Below, piece after piece: positions 7,933 through 16,441 of a stretch of DNA of 64,000 bases. Origin of the DNA: Lachnospiraceae bacterium (lineage in GTDB: Bacteria > Bacillota > Clostridia > Lachnospirales > Lachnospiraceae); NCBI GenBank assembly GCA_017938315.1, contig JAGBBV010000032.1:48397-112396 (forward strand), given 5' to 3'. Below the pieces are notes generated by a model that made no database searches, was not told where the DNA came from, and saw nothing but the letters and a program-made list of their open reading frames with translations. Made by a program: the position numbers and the translations under genes. The number at the start of each line of letters is the position of its first letter. Positions within the stretch are counted from its first letter, which is position 1.

Positions 7933-10900
7933 ATGTATCAAAAAGTATCCACTAACCTGAATTTTGTAGATCGTGAAAAAGACATCGAAAAATTCTGGCG
8001 CGACAATGACATTTTCAAAAAGAGTATGGAAAACCGTAAAGAAGGCCCTACTTATACCTTCTATGACGGACCTCCTACGGCAAACGGTAAGCCTCACATC
8101 GGACACGTGCTTACCCGTGTAATTAAAGATATGATTCCCAGATACCGTACCATGAAAGGTTACATGGTTCCCCGTAAGGCAGGCTGGGATACACACGGAC
8201 TTCCTGTTGAGTTGGAAGTAGAAAAGTTACTCGGACTTGACGGTAAGGAACAGATTGAAGAATATGGACTTGATCCCTTTATCGATAAGTGTAAGGAAAG
8301 TGTTTGGAAATACAAAGGTATGTGGGAGGATTTCTCCGGCACTGTTGGTTTCTGGGCAGACATGGATGACCCTTATGTAACTTATCATGATGACTTCATC
8401 GAGTCCGAATGGTGGGCTTTAAAGCAGATTTGGGATAAGAAGCTTTTGTACAAAGGCTTTAAGATTGTACCTTACTGCCCCCGCTGTGGTACTCCCTTAT
8501 CTTCCCACGAAGTAGCACAAGGATATAAGGCTGTTAAGGAACGTTCTGCAGTTGTTCGTTTCAAGGTAGTAGGTGAAGATGCTTATTTCCTTGCATGGAC
8601 AACAACCCCTTGGACACTTCCTTCCAACGTGGCACTTTGTGTAAACCCGGAAGAAACCTATGTAAAAGTAAAAGCAGCTGATGGATTTACTTACTACATG
8701 GCACAGGCGCTTCTTGACAACGTACTGGGCAGTCTCGCGCAGGAAGGTGAAAAAGCTTATGAAGTGCTTGAAACTTATGTAGGTAAAGATTTAGAATACA
8801 AAGAATATGAACCTCTCTTTGCATGTGCAGGAGAAGCTGCTGCAAAGCAGCACAAGAAAGGTCACTATGTAACCTGTGACGGTTATGTAACCATGTCAGA
8901 CGGTACCGGTATCGTTCATATTGCACCTGCATTCGGTGAAGACGATGCCCAGGTAGGACGTAAATATGACCTGCCCTTTGTACAGTTTGTTGACGGCGCA
9001 GGTAATATGACAGAGGAAACTGCTTATGCAGGCAAGTTTGTAAAGGATGCCGACAAGGATATCCTTGTTGATTTGGATAAAGAAGGCAAATTGTTCTCAG
9101 CGCCTAAATTCGAGCATGATTATCCATTCTGTTGGAGATGTGATACTCCCCTTATTTACTACGCAAGAGAATCCTGGTTCATCAAGATGACAGCAGTTCG
9201 TGATGATTTGGTTCGTAATAATAAAACCGTAAACTGGATTCCTGAATCTATTGGTGAAGGACGTTTCGGTAACTGGCTTGAAAATATTCAGGATTGGGGA
9301 CTTTCTCGTGACCGTTACTGGGGTACCCCTCTTAATATCTGGGAATGTGAGGATTGCGGACATCAGGAAGCAATCGGTTCCCGCGCACAGTTAGAAGAGA
9401 TGAGCGGCAACCCTGAAGCGAAGACAGTAGAACTACACAGACCCTACATTGATGCTATTACCTGTACTTGCCCGAAGTGCGGTAAAACCATGAAGAGAGT
9501 GCCGGAAGTAATTGACTGTTGGTTTGACTCCGGGGCAATGCCTTTTGCACAGCATCATTATCCCTTTGAAAATAAAGACCTGTTCGAGGCACAGTTCCCC
9601 GCACAGTTTATTTCCGAAGCTGTTGACCAGACAAGAGGTTGGTTCTACTCACTTATGGCAGAATCCACATTATTATTTAATAAGGCTCCTTACGAAAACG
9701 TAATTGTATTGGGACATGTGCAGGATGAAAACGGACAGAAGATGAGTAAGAGTAAGGGAAATGCAGTAGATCCCTTTGATGCACTTTCCACTTACGGTGC
9801 AGATGCAATCAGATGGTATTTCTACATCAACTCCGCACCTTGGCTTCCTAACCGTTTCCACGGCAAGGCAGTGCAGGAGGGACAGCGTAAGTTCTTAGGA
9901 ACCCTTTGGAATACCTATGCATTCTTTGTACTCTATGCTAACATTGATAATTTCGATGCAACCAAGTATGCACTTGAATATGATAAACTTCCTGTAATGG
10001 ATAAGTGGTTACTTTCCAAGTTAAATACCGCTATCAAGGAAGTGGACGATAACTTAAACAACTACAGAATTCCCGAAGCGGCAAGAGTTCTCGATAACTT
10101 TGTGGACGAAATGAGTAACTGGTATGTCCGCCGTTGCCGTGAACGTTTCTGGGCAAAGGGCATGGAGCAGGATAAGATTAATGCTTACATGACACTGTAT
10201 ACTGCACTTGTGGAAATCAGTAAGGCAGCAGCACCTATGGTGCCTTTCATGACAGAAGAAATTTATTTGAATCTCGTAAAGAGTGTCAATGCAGAGGCTC
10301 CGGAAAGTATTCATTTGTGTGACTTTCCCGCTGTCAACGAAAACATGATTGACAAGAAGTTAGAAGAGAGCATGGACGCGGTACTTAAGATGGTTGTTAT
10401 GGGACGTGCGGCACGTAACGCGGCAAATATCAAGAATCGTCAGCCTATCGGAACCATGTTTGTTAAAGCGGACACTACACTTGATGAGTTCTTTAAAGAG
10501 ATTATTGAAGATGAACTTAACGTGAAGGCAGTAACATTTACTGATGATGTCAGAGACTTTACAAGCTACAGCTTTAAGCCTCAGCTTAAGACAGTAGGTC
10601 CCAAGTATGGCAAGCAGCTTGGTGGTATCAAGGAATATTTGGGAAGCCTTGACGGCAATGCTGCCATGGATGAACTGAAGGCAAAGGGTGCACTGGTATT
10701 TGACGTAAACGGCACAGAAGTTTCTCTTGCGGAAGAAGATTTACTCATTGAAATGAGCCAGAAGGAAGGTTATGTATCTGAAGCAGATAATTATGTAACG
10801 GTTGTACTGGATACCAACCTGACAGAAGAACTTATTGAAGAAGGATTTGTTTACGAAGTTATCAGTAAAATCCAGACCATGCGTAAGGATGCAGACTTTG

Positions 10901-11088
10901 AAGTAATGGATCATATCAAAGTAAGCATCAGCGGTAATCAGAAGCTTTCTGACATTGTGATGGCAAATGAAAAAGCTATCTCCGAAAAAGTATTAGCAGA
11001 CGCGATACTTAAGGATGAAACCTTATCTGTCAGCAAGGAATGGAATGTAAACGGAGAAACCGTAACAATCGGTGTGGAAAAAGTGTAA
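7933..11088 (+). CDS. ileS: Isoleucine--tRNA ligase
   Basis: Charges tRNA-Ile in the cytosol. 1051 residues, the size of the longer, eukaryote-like IleS class. PPTANGKPHIGH contains the HIGH motif and KMSKSKGNAV the KMSKS motif. The editing domain lies between them, with WTTTPWTLPSN. Cys pairs (CPRCGTPLS and CPKCGKTM) suggest zinc sites. The anticodon-binding part contains NWYVRRCRERFW. The start follows AAAGGA. Control by the Ile T-box directly upstream is clear. Confidence 0.97.
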   Translation: MYQKVSTNLNFVDREKDIEKFWRDNDIFKKSMENRKEGPTYTFYDGPPTANGKPHIGHVLTRVIKDMIPRYRTMKGYMVPRKAGWDTHGLPVELEVEKLLGLDGKEQIEEYGLDPFIDKCKESVWKYKGMWEDFSGTVGFWADMDDPYVTYHDDFIESEWWALKQIWDKKLLYKGFKIVPYCPRCGTPLSSHEVAQGYKAVKERSAVVRFKVVGEDAYFLAWTTTPWTLPSNVALCVNPEETYVKVKAADGFTYYMAQALLDNVLGSLAQEGEKAYEVLETYVGKDLEYKEYEPLFACAGEAAAKQHKKGHYVTCDGYVTMSDGTGIVHIAPAFGEDDAQVGRKYDLPFVQFVDGAGNMTEETAYAGKFVKDADKDILVDLDKEGKLFSAPKFEHDYPFCWRCDTPLIYYARESWFIKMTAVRDDLVRNNKTVNWIPESIGEGRFGNWLENIQDWGLSRDRYWGTPLNIWECEDCGHQEAIGSRAQLEEMSGNPEAKTVELHRPYIDAITCTCPKCGKTMKRVPEVIDCWFDSGAMPFAQHHYPFENKDLFEAQFPAQFISEAVDQTRGWFYSLMAESTLLFNKAPYENVIVLGHVQDENGQKMSKSKGNAVDPFDALSTYGADAIRWYFYINSAPWLPNRFHGKAVQEGQRKFLGTLWNTYAFFVLYANIDNFDATKYALEYDKLPVMDKWLLSKLNTAIKEVDDNLNNYRIPEAARVLDNFVDEMSNWYVRRCRERFWAKGMEQDKINAYMTLYTALVEISKAAAPMVPFMTEEIYLNLVKSVNAEAPESIHLCDFPAVNENMIDKKLEESMDAVLKMVVMGRAARNAANIKNRQPIGTMFVKADTTLDEFFKEIIEDELNVKAVTFTDDVRDFTSYSFKPQLKTVGPKYGKQLGGIKEYLGSLDGNAAMDELKAKGALVFDVNGTEVSLAEEDLLIEMSQKEGYVSEADNYVTVVLDTNLTEELIEEGFVYEVISKIQTMRKDADFEVMDHIKVSISGNQKLSDIVMANEKAISEKVLADAILKDETLSVSKEWNVNGETVTIGVEKV

Positions 11089-11100
11089 AAAATAATAGCG

Positions 11101-11132
11101 GGGTGCAGATGTTTTGAAAGACAGCTGCACCC
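11101..11132 (+). terminator. Probable weak terminator after ileS
   Basis: GGGTGCAG (11101-11108) pairs with CTGCACCC across a 16-base loop. The following sequence TTGTGATTTG is only partly T-rich, so termination may be incomplete. Confidence 0.5.
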
Positions 11133-11161
11133 TTGTGATTTGTGGTTTCATATAGTATAAT
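11133..11161 (+). promoter_or_regulatory. glgP promoter
   Basis: TTGTGA (11133-11138), 17-bp spacer, perfect -10 TATAAT (11156-11161), placed directly after the ileS hairpin. Confidence 0.75.
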
Positions 11162-11205
11162 AGTACTTAAGCCTTATAAAAATACTATAATTTCGGAGGT
11201 AGAAT

Positions 11206-13689
11206 ATGGCTAAAAAAACTACACCGGCACTTACTTCCTTTGACAAAGAGTTATTCAAAAGAAGCGTGCTCTATAACGTAAAAACTTTATACAGAAAAAC
11301 TTTGGAAGAAGCAACACCTCAGCAGATTTTCCAGGCGGTTGCTTATGCGATTAAGGATGCGGTTGTTGACAACTGGATGACAACACAGCAGGAATATGAA
11401 AAACAGGACCCTAAAACAGTGTACTATTTGTCCATGGAATTCTTAATGGGACGTGCACTTGGAAATAATATTATCAATTTGCAGGCATATAAGCCGGTAA
11501 AGGAAGCCCTTGATGAATTGGGCGTTGATTTGAACATAGTGGAAGACCAGGAGCCTGATGCGGCCCTTGGTAACGGTGGTCTGGGAAGACTTGCAGCATG
11601 CTTTCTTGACTCTCTTGCAACCTTAGGTTATGCAGCTTACGGATGTGGTATCAGATACCGTTATGGTATGTTCAAGCAGGAAATTAAAGACGGTTATCAG
11701 GTAGAGGTGCCGGATAACTGGCTTGTTGACGGTAATCCCTTTGAACTGAGAAGACCGGAATATGCCAAAGAGGTTAAGTTTGGCGGTTATGTAGGTGTCC
11801 GCACCGATGAAAACGGAAGAAACCATTATAGCCAGGAAGGCTATCAGAGTGTCAGAGCCATCCCTTATGATCTTCCTATTGTTGGTTATGGTAACGGTAT
11901 TGTAAATACTCTTCGTATCTGGGATGCGGAAGCAGTGGAATGCTTCCAGCTTGATTCCTTTGATAAAGGAGATTATCAGAAGGCTGTAGAACAGGCGAAC
12001 CTTGCCAGAAATATTGTGGAAGTTCTTTATCCCAATGACAATCACTATGCGGGAAAGGAACTTCGTTTAAAACAACAGTATTTCTTTATTTCCGCATCTG
12101 TGCAGGAAGCAATTGCAAAGTATATGCGTAGGCATGATGATATCCGTAAGTTCCATGAGAAGGTAACCTTCCAGTTAAATGATACCCATCCTACGGTTGC
12201 GGTTGCGGAGCTGATGAGAATCTTAATGGATGAATATTTCCTTACATGGGATGAGGCGTGGGAAGTAACTACTAAGACCTGTGCTTATACCAACCATACC
12301 ATTATGTCAGAAGCTTTGGAAAAATGGCCGATTGAGTTGTTCTCAAGACTGCTTCCCAGAGTATATCAGATTATTGAAGAGATTAACCGCAGATTCATTG
12401 AGAAGATACAGCAGATGTATCCCGGTAATCAGGAAAAGGTCCGCAAGATGGCAATTATTTATGATGGTCAGGTAAAAATGGCACATCTTGCCATTGCAGC
12501 CGGCTATTCCGTAAATGGTGTTGCGAGACTTCATACCGAAATTTTAAAGAATCAGGAACTGAAAGATTTCTATGAAATGATGCCTGAGAAGTTTAATAAC
12601 AAAACAAATGGTATCACGCAGAGACGTTTCCTGCTTCACGGAAATCCCCTTCTTGCAGATTGGGTGACAGCTCATGTGGGAGATGACTGGATTACAGACC
12701 TTCCTAAGATTAATAAATTAAAAGTATATGCAGATGATGAAAAGTCACAGCAGGAATTCATGAATATCAAATATCAGAATAAGGTCCGTCTTGCACAGTA
12801 TATCAAAGAACATAACGGCATTGATGTAGATCCCCGTTCGATCTTTGACGTACAGGTTAAGAGACTTCATGAATATAAGCGTCAGCTCCTTAACATCTTA
12901 CATGTAATGTACTTATATAATCAGTTAAAAGATCATCCGGAGATGGAATTCTATCCCAGAACCTTTATCTTTGGTGCAAAAGCAGCAGCAGGTTATTATA
13001 ATGCCAAGATGACCATTAAGCTGATTAATTCCGTAGCGGATGTGGTAAATAATGACCCTGCCATTAACGGAAAGATTAAAGTGGTATTTATTGAAAATTA
13101 CAGAGTATCCAACGCAGAAATGATTTTTGCGGCAGCAGATGTTTCCGAACAGATTTCCACAGCAAGTAAGGAAGCTTCCGGTACGGGAAACATGAAGTTC
13201 ATGTTAAACGGTGCCCTTACTATCGGAACCATGGACGGTGCCAACGTAGAAATCGTAGAAGAAGTAGGAACAGAAAATGCATTCATTTTCGGTCTTTCCT
13301 CAGATGAGGTTATCCATTTTGAAAACTATGGTGGATATGACCCTAATGAAATTTTCAATAATGACCCGGATGTGAGAAGAGTGCTCATGCAGCTCATTAA
13401 CGGAACCTATTCCCCGAATGATCCTGACAGATTCAGAACTCTTTATAACTCATTATTAAATACCATCAGCACATCCAAGGCGGATACTTACTTTATCCTG
13501 AAAGATTTCAAGGCGTATGCAGCAGCCCAGAAGAGAGTGGAAGAAGCATACCGCAATGAAAGCGGCTGGGCAAAGAGTGCTATCTTAAATGTAGCATGTT
13601 GCGGTAAGTTTACATCTGACAGAACCATTCAGGAATATGTGGATGATATCTGGCACTTGGATAAGGTAGTTTTACCTAAGAAAAAATAA
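11206..13689 (+). CDS. glgP: Glycogen/maltodextrin phosphorylase
   Basis: PLP enzyme that releases glucose-1-phosphate from alpha-1,4-glucans. 827 residues, normal for GT35. Visible signatures: ALGNGGLGRLAACFLDSLATLGY, here split as GNGGLGRLAAC, and the PLP-lysine motif EASGTGNMKFMLNG near the C-terminus. Strong GGAGG site before ATG. It is transcribed alone, with its own promoter and terminator. It pairs functionally with glgC/glgD at 37-39.6 kb: synthesis there, breakdown here. Confidence 0.96.
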   Translation: MAKKTTPALTSFDKELFKRSVLYNVKTLYRKTLEEATPQQIFQAVAYAIKDAVVDNWMTTQQEYEKQDPKTVYYLSMEFLMGRALGNNIINLQAYKPVKEALDELGVDLNIVEDQEPDAALGNGGLGRLAACFLDSLATLGYAAYGCGIRYRYGMFKQEIKDGYQVEVPDNWLVDGNPFELRRPEYAKEVKFGGYVGVRTDENGRNHYSQEGYQSVRAIPYDLPIVGYGNGIVNTLRIWDAEAVECFQLDSFDKGDYQKAVEQANLARNIVEVLYPNDNHYAGKELRLKQQYFFISASVQEAIAKYMRRHDDIRKFHEKVTFQLNDTHPTVAVAELMRILMDEYFLTWDEAWEVTTKTCAYTNHTIMSEALEKWPIELFSRLLPRVYQIIEEINRRFIEKIQQMYPGNQEKVRKMAIIYDGQVKMAHLAIAAGYSVNGVARLHTEILKNQELKDFYEMMPEKFNNKTNGITQRRFLLHGNPLLADWVTAHVGDDWITDLPKINKLKVYADDEKSQQEFMNIKYQNKVRLAQYIKEHNGIDVDPRSIFDVQVKRLHEYKRQLLNILHVMYLYNQLKDHPEMEFYPRTFIFGAKAAAGYYNAKMTIKLINSVADVVNNDPAINGKIKVVFIENYRVSNAEMIFAAADVSEQISTASKEASGTGNMKFMLNGALTIGTMDGANVEIVEEVGTENAFIFGLSSDEVIHFENYGGYDPNEIFNNDPDVRRVLMQLINGTYSPNDPDRFRTLYNSLLNTISTSKADTYFILKDFKAYAAAQKRVEEAYRNESGWAKSAILNVACCGKFTSDRTIQEYVDDIWHLDKVVLPKKK

Positions 13690-13727
13690 TTTTACATTCA
13701 AAGAAGAATGGAAATGTAAAAAAGAAG

Positions 13728-13763
13728 GGGAGTATGCATGTTCAAAATGCATACTCCCTTTTT
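13728..13763 (+). terminator. glgP terminator
   Basis: Twelve-base perfect arms GGGAGTATGCAT / ATGCATACTCCC with a 7-base loop, then TTTTT. On the minus strand it is followed by CTTCTTTTTT, so it may also end the converging DUF3021 gene. Confidence 0.9.
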
Positions 13764-13778
13764 AGGTGCTATAAATGA

Positions 13779-14204
13779 TTACCGGCTAAGTTTTTTAATT
13801 TGTTCATTTAACCTTTCGGCTTCCCTTTTGTAGTAAAGGCTGAATCCAAACCAGATGAGAAATGCAAAAAGCAGCTCAATGATTACGAAAATAATAATTC
13901 CGGATATTCCGTATTCTGTAGGAATCCAACCCACAATGGAGGCGGTAATCAGCATAAGCGTACATCCGATTCCCATGTGAATCAATATCTGTAATCCACG
14001 TGATAATTTTTCATTCTCATAAATGAGAGAGGGAACGGAAAAGCCCAGACTGACGATGACAGTACTCATTGCCATTTTGGTCAGAGACCAGTTTTCCAAA
14101 AGAAAAGTGCCGCCACCAATTGCATCAAATAATACACTACATATTGTAAAAATAGTACATCCGAGAGAAAGTCCCGTTAAAATGGTCTTAAATAATTTGT
14201 TCAT
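13779..14204 (-). CDS. DUF3021 family membrane protein, probable partner of the LytTR regulator
   Basis: 141 residues with four predicted membrane helices and a charged cytoplasmic tail (YYKREAERLNEQIKKLSR). This architecture and its place 14 bases after a LytTR gene are typical of DUF3021 proteins. In streptococcal LytTR regulatory systems (HdrRM, BrsRM) a membrane protein encoded next to the LytTR activator inhibits it. By analogy this protein may hold the regulator inactive, which is inference. It shares an operon with the upstream LytTR gene. Confidence 0.8.
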   Translation of the reverse strand: MNKLFKTILTGLSLGCTIFTICSVLFDAIGGGTFLLENWSLTKMAMSTVIVSLGFSVPSLIYENEKLSRGLQILIHMGIGCTLMLITASIVGWIPTEYGISGIIIFVIIELLFAFLIWFGFSLYYKREAERLNEQIKKLSR

Positions 14205-14218
14205 ATGAAAATTCCTTT

Positions 14219-14650
14219 CTAAAGTCCTAATCGTTTTTTGAAAAGAGGAAGATATTTACGGGAAATATAATCCCCCTTTCCATTGTCCAATATTGCCAGC
14301 ATACCGCTAAAAGACGGTTCGATTTTCTTTAGCTTTGCTATGCTGATTAAAGTAGTTTTGGATATCCGCACAAAACTGTCAGCCAAAAGCTCTTCAAATT
14401 CATACAGACATTTAGAGGATGTGTACTCTTTATCTTTGCAAAGAACTTTAACGCCTCTTCCTAAAGAACATACCATATAGATTTCTTCCGGCTTCAAGAT
14501 GACAATGCTGTCATCTTCGTTTGCAGAAATGATTTTTTCCGTGTTCTGGATATAGGCCACCAGCTTATGAATATCGTCAGTAGCTTCCGGTGCATAAATG
14601 TTCACCAAAGGCTCCGTATAATCTTTGGATATCGTCAATGTAACATTCAA
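14219..14650 (-). CDS. LytTR-type DNA-binding transcriptional regulator
   Basis: 143 residues. The C-terminal two thirds form a LytTR domain, with EEIYMVCSLGRGVKVLC and the typical FVRISKTTLISIAKLKKIEP block, ending in SRKYLPLFKKRLG. There is no receiver domain, so it is not a classical two-component regulator. The start codon is TTG (14648-14650) behind AAGGAGG. LytTR proteins bind pairs of 9-bp direct repeats, and such a pair is found at 15189-15217 in front of the secreted-protein gene. It is co-transcribed with DUF3021. Confidence 0.88.
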   Translation of the reverse strand: MNVTLTISKDYTEPLVNIYAPEATDDIHKLVAYIQNTEKIISANEDDSIVILKPEEIYMVCSLGRGVKVLCKDKEYTSSKCLYEFEELLADSFVRISKTTLISIAKLKKIEPSFSGMLAILDNGKGDYISRKYLPLFKKRLGL

Positions 14651-14712
14651 AAGAAGTATTCCTCCTTACATGAGTTTTAAATGTAATTACAATTTTTCCT
14701 GTGCACACTGTG

Positions 14713-14741
14713 AATATAACATACAAACCGTATTTTGTCTT
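14713..14741 (-). promoter_or_regulatory. Promoter of the LytTR-DUF3021 operon
   Basis: Minus strand AAGACA (14736-14741), 17-bp spacer, TATATT (14713-14718), about 60 bases before the TTG start. Confidence 0.55.
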
Positions 14742-14775
14742 GGGATTTTACATAAGAGGTAAAAAGACGTGCATG

Positions 14776-14812
14776 AAAAACAAAAGGCAACACCAAATGG
14801 TGCCGCCTTTTT
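14776..14812 (-). terminator. Terminator of the small minus-strand gene
   Basis: Hairpin AAAAGGCGGCACC/GGTGTTGCCTTTT followed by GTTTTT on the minus strand, starting three bases after the stop of the small reading frame at 14815. On the plus strand it also has a short T run. Confidence 0.85.
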
Positions 14813-14814
14813 GC

Positions 14815-15072
14815 CTAGTACTGATATTCTCTGGTCTGATAAAGAAAAGTCCGTATTCTGCAATCATTTCCGTAGGTTACAGTGCGGCAGCTTGTAGGTG
14901 CCTTCTGCTCCTTAATCTCTTCGGCCAATATTTTGGAAAAAGGGTTTGCCTTGCGATTACCGGAATAACCGCCGGAGGAACCACCCGCGTCGCGGGAAGT
15001 CTTCTTTACGGTGCTGACTGCGGATACAGTATGAACTTTGAAAATGCCATTAAATCCGTTTTCTGCGACTAT
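14815..15072 (-). pseudogene. Small protein-coding remnant or gene with a non-standard start
   Basis: A minus-strand frame ends at TAG (14815-14817) directly before a good terminator and is open back to a TGA at 15091-15093. The translation looks like a real protein: a Ser/Gly-rich linker (GGSSGGYSGNRK), then FSKILAEEIKEQ and a Cys-containing end with YQTREYQY. A strong AAGGAGGG site lies at 15073-15080, but no ATG, GTG or TTG follows in this frame. The codons after the site are ATA, GTC and GCA. Either the start codon has been lost by mutation, or an unusual start (ATA or ATT) is used. I recognise the pattern of short Lachnospiraceae proteins ending in REYxY but know no function. Confidence 0.5.
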
Positions 15073-15188
15073 CCCTCCTTGGATGATATTTCAACAGTTA
15101 CATTTCTTTCTAATATATATATCGGTAAAAAAACGGGACACTTTAGTACCAAAGTCCTACGTTTGCAATTTATTTTTATTTTGAATTA

Positions 15189-15222
15189 ACAATTAGGAAG
15201 AAAAGTCGACAATTAGGAAGAA
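15189..15222 (+). promoter_or_regulatory. LytTR-type direct repeat upstream of the secreted-protein gene
   Basis: ACAATTAGGAAGAA occurs twice, at 15189-15202 and 15209-15222. The 9-bp core ACAATTAGG is repeated with an 11-base spacer. It resembles AgrA (ACAGTTAAG) and ComE sites recognised by LytTR domains. It lies about 80 bases before the ATG at 15301, and a LytTR gene is the nearest regulator. Confidence 0.7.
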
Positions 15223-15300
15223 TTGCTTGTTTTTTTTTTCGCAAAGTGTAAAGTGAAGATAACAAAAGAAAAAAGTGAAAAAAGAAAGGGTAATAAATAA

Positions 15301-16128
15301 ATGAAAAGAGGACGTGTAAGCAATAAATTTAAGAAAATGCTCGGAGTAGCAATGGCAATGGTGATGCTGTTTGGAAACAGCCTGTCGGTGCTGGCAGTAA
15401 ATTTTTCGGATATTAATGTAAACGATGAATTGCATAGCGGAGAGATCATAACGAATAATCAAGGGGAAACGATTACGATTTATGTGGGAAATTCTCCAGA
15501 AGCAGTGGTAAATGATGGCAATTCTTATACCCTGACAGGAAATTATAAAGTAACGGAAAAGGATGCTCCTGTCACTAGTCCGGGAAAACTTTACCTTGAT
15601 CCGATTACACTAAGTAGTAATTCCACACCCGGTGTCAGTCCGGTAACTGAGGAAGAAACAGAAAGCGAGACAGGACACAGCCACAATTTCCAGTGGAAAA
15701 CTGTAAAGCAACCTACCCTTAATGAAGATGGTTTAGCCCAGTACATTTGTGAATGCGGCGAGGTTGATGCACAGCAACCCATATCTTCCGCAACAGCGTT
15801 TGTGAAAGAGGTATGTAATGCAATTGAAAAAGCTCCTGCAGGTGCAACAGTAGAGGTAGAAACAGAGATATACGCTTGTTATACAGCTAAGATTATGGAA
15901 AAGTTAAGCGAAAGAGCTGATGTTACTTTCAAAACAACCTTCCTTACAAAAGATAAAACATGGAAAACATTTACAATTCCGGCAGGAATGGCTCCTACTG
16001 ATGACGAATTGTTTTATGGATTTACCTATCTTGGTAATTTATACGGATGGGGAGAATGTGACCATGTCCATGATGCAGCATGTGGTGGCGAAGAGGATTG
16101 CACCCATGTACATGATGAAAATGATTAA
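15301..16128 (+). CDS. Secreted protein of unknown function with Cys/His-rich C-terminus
   Basis: 275 residues. A signal peptide is clear: basic MKRGRVSNKFKK, a hydrophobic core and a probable cut after SVLA (about residue 32). A beta-rich N-terminal part follows, then a Thr/Ser/Glu linker, a GHSHNFQWKT...YICECGE unit that resembles repeats of clostridial surface proteins, and a final alpha/beta part. The end is rich in Cys and His (CDHVHDAACGG, CTHVHDEND) and may bind metal. I cannot assign a function. The A/G-rich leader and the LytTR-type repeat suggest regulated expression by the adjacent LytTR regulator. It has its own terminator. Confidence 0.8.
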   Translation: MKRGRVSNKFKKMLGVAMAMVMLFGNSLSVLAVNFSDINVNDELHSGEIITNNQGETITIYVGNSPEAVVNDGNSYTLTGNYKVTEKDAPVTSPGKLYLDPITLSSNSTPGVSPVTEEETESETGHSHNFQWKTVKQPTLNEDGLAQYICECGEVDAQQPISSATAFVKEVCNAIEKAPAGATVEVETEIYACYTAKIMEKLSERADVTFKTTFLTKDKTWKTFTIPAGMAPTDDELFYGFTYLGNLYGWGECDHVHDAACGGEEDCTHVHDEND

Positions 16129-16155
16129 GCGATAAGCAGCTGTGTGTGGCGAGCA

Positions 16156-16198
16156 AGGAGAGAGAAGTCTTAAGAATGGAGACTTCCCTCTCCTTTTT
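16156..16198 (+). terminator. Terminator after the secreted-protein gene
   Basis: Arms AGGAGAG.GAAGTCT and AGACTTC.CTCTCCT with a short loop, followed by TTTTT. Confidence 0.88.
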
Positions 16199-16226
16199 GT
16201 ATAAAGAATATCAAACGTAAAAATAA

Positions 16227-16255
16227 TTGCAATATCGAATAAAACATGATAATAT
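16227..16255 (+). promoter_or_regulatory. Promoter of the Rpn-type gene
   Basis: TTGCAA (16227-16232), 17-bp spacer, TAATAT (16250-16255), giving a leader of about 180 bases. Confidence 0.5.
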
Positions 16256-16311
16256 AACAACAAAGCAAATGGTTTCTTTAAGCGTCAGCTTGTTAGCGGC
16301 AGAGCCGTATC

Positions 16312-16426
16312 TTGACCTAAGGTCAATTCTTTTTTTCTTGAAATCCTGCTTTTATTACCCAACTAAACAACAAGAGCAGGAAAATAAAGACCTATTTATT
16401 TTGTGTAGTCTTTGCTTATTCCTGCT
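16312..16426 (+). promoter_or_regulatory. Leader with alternative hairpins before the Rpn-type gene
   Basis: TTGACC/GGTCAA (16312-16326) is a compact hairpin followed by T-rich sequence, possibly a weak terminator. Downstream, CCTGCT (16345-16350), AGCAGG (16375-16380) and CCTGCT (16421-16426) allow two exclusive pairings. The second (AGCAGGAA/TTCCTGCT plus AAAGAC/GTCTTT) is stronger and ends just before the AAAGGAGG site. Confidence 0.45.
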
Positions 16427-16441
16427 AAAGGAGGACAGTGT

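Noticed and set aside
14701-15189. A 162-residue plus-strand open frame between the LytTR gene and the secreted-protein gene
   Set aside because: Composition and residue pattern are not protein-like, there is no ribosome site, and it runs through a terminator. The opposite strand contains a more convincing small frame.
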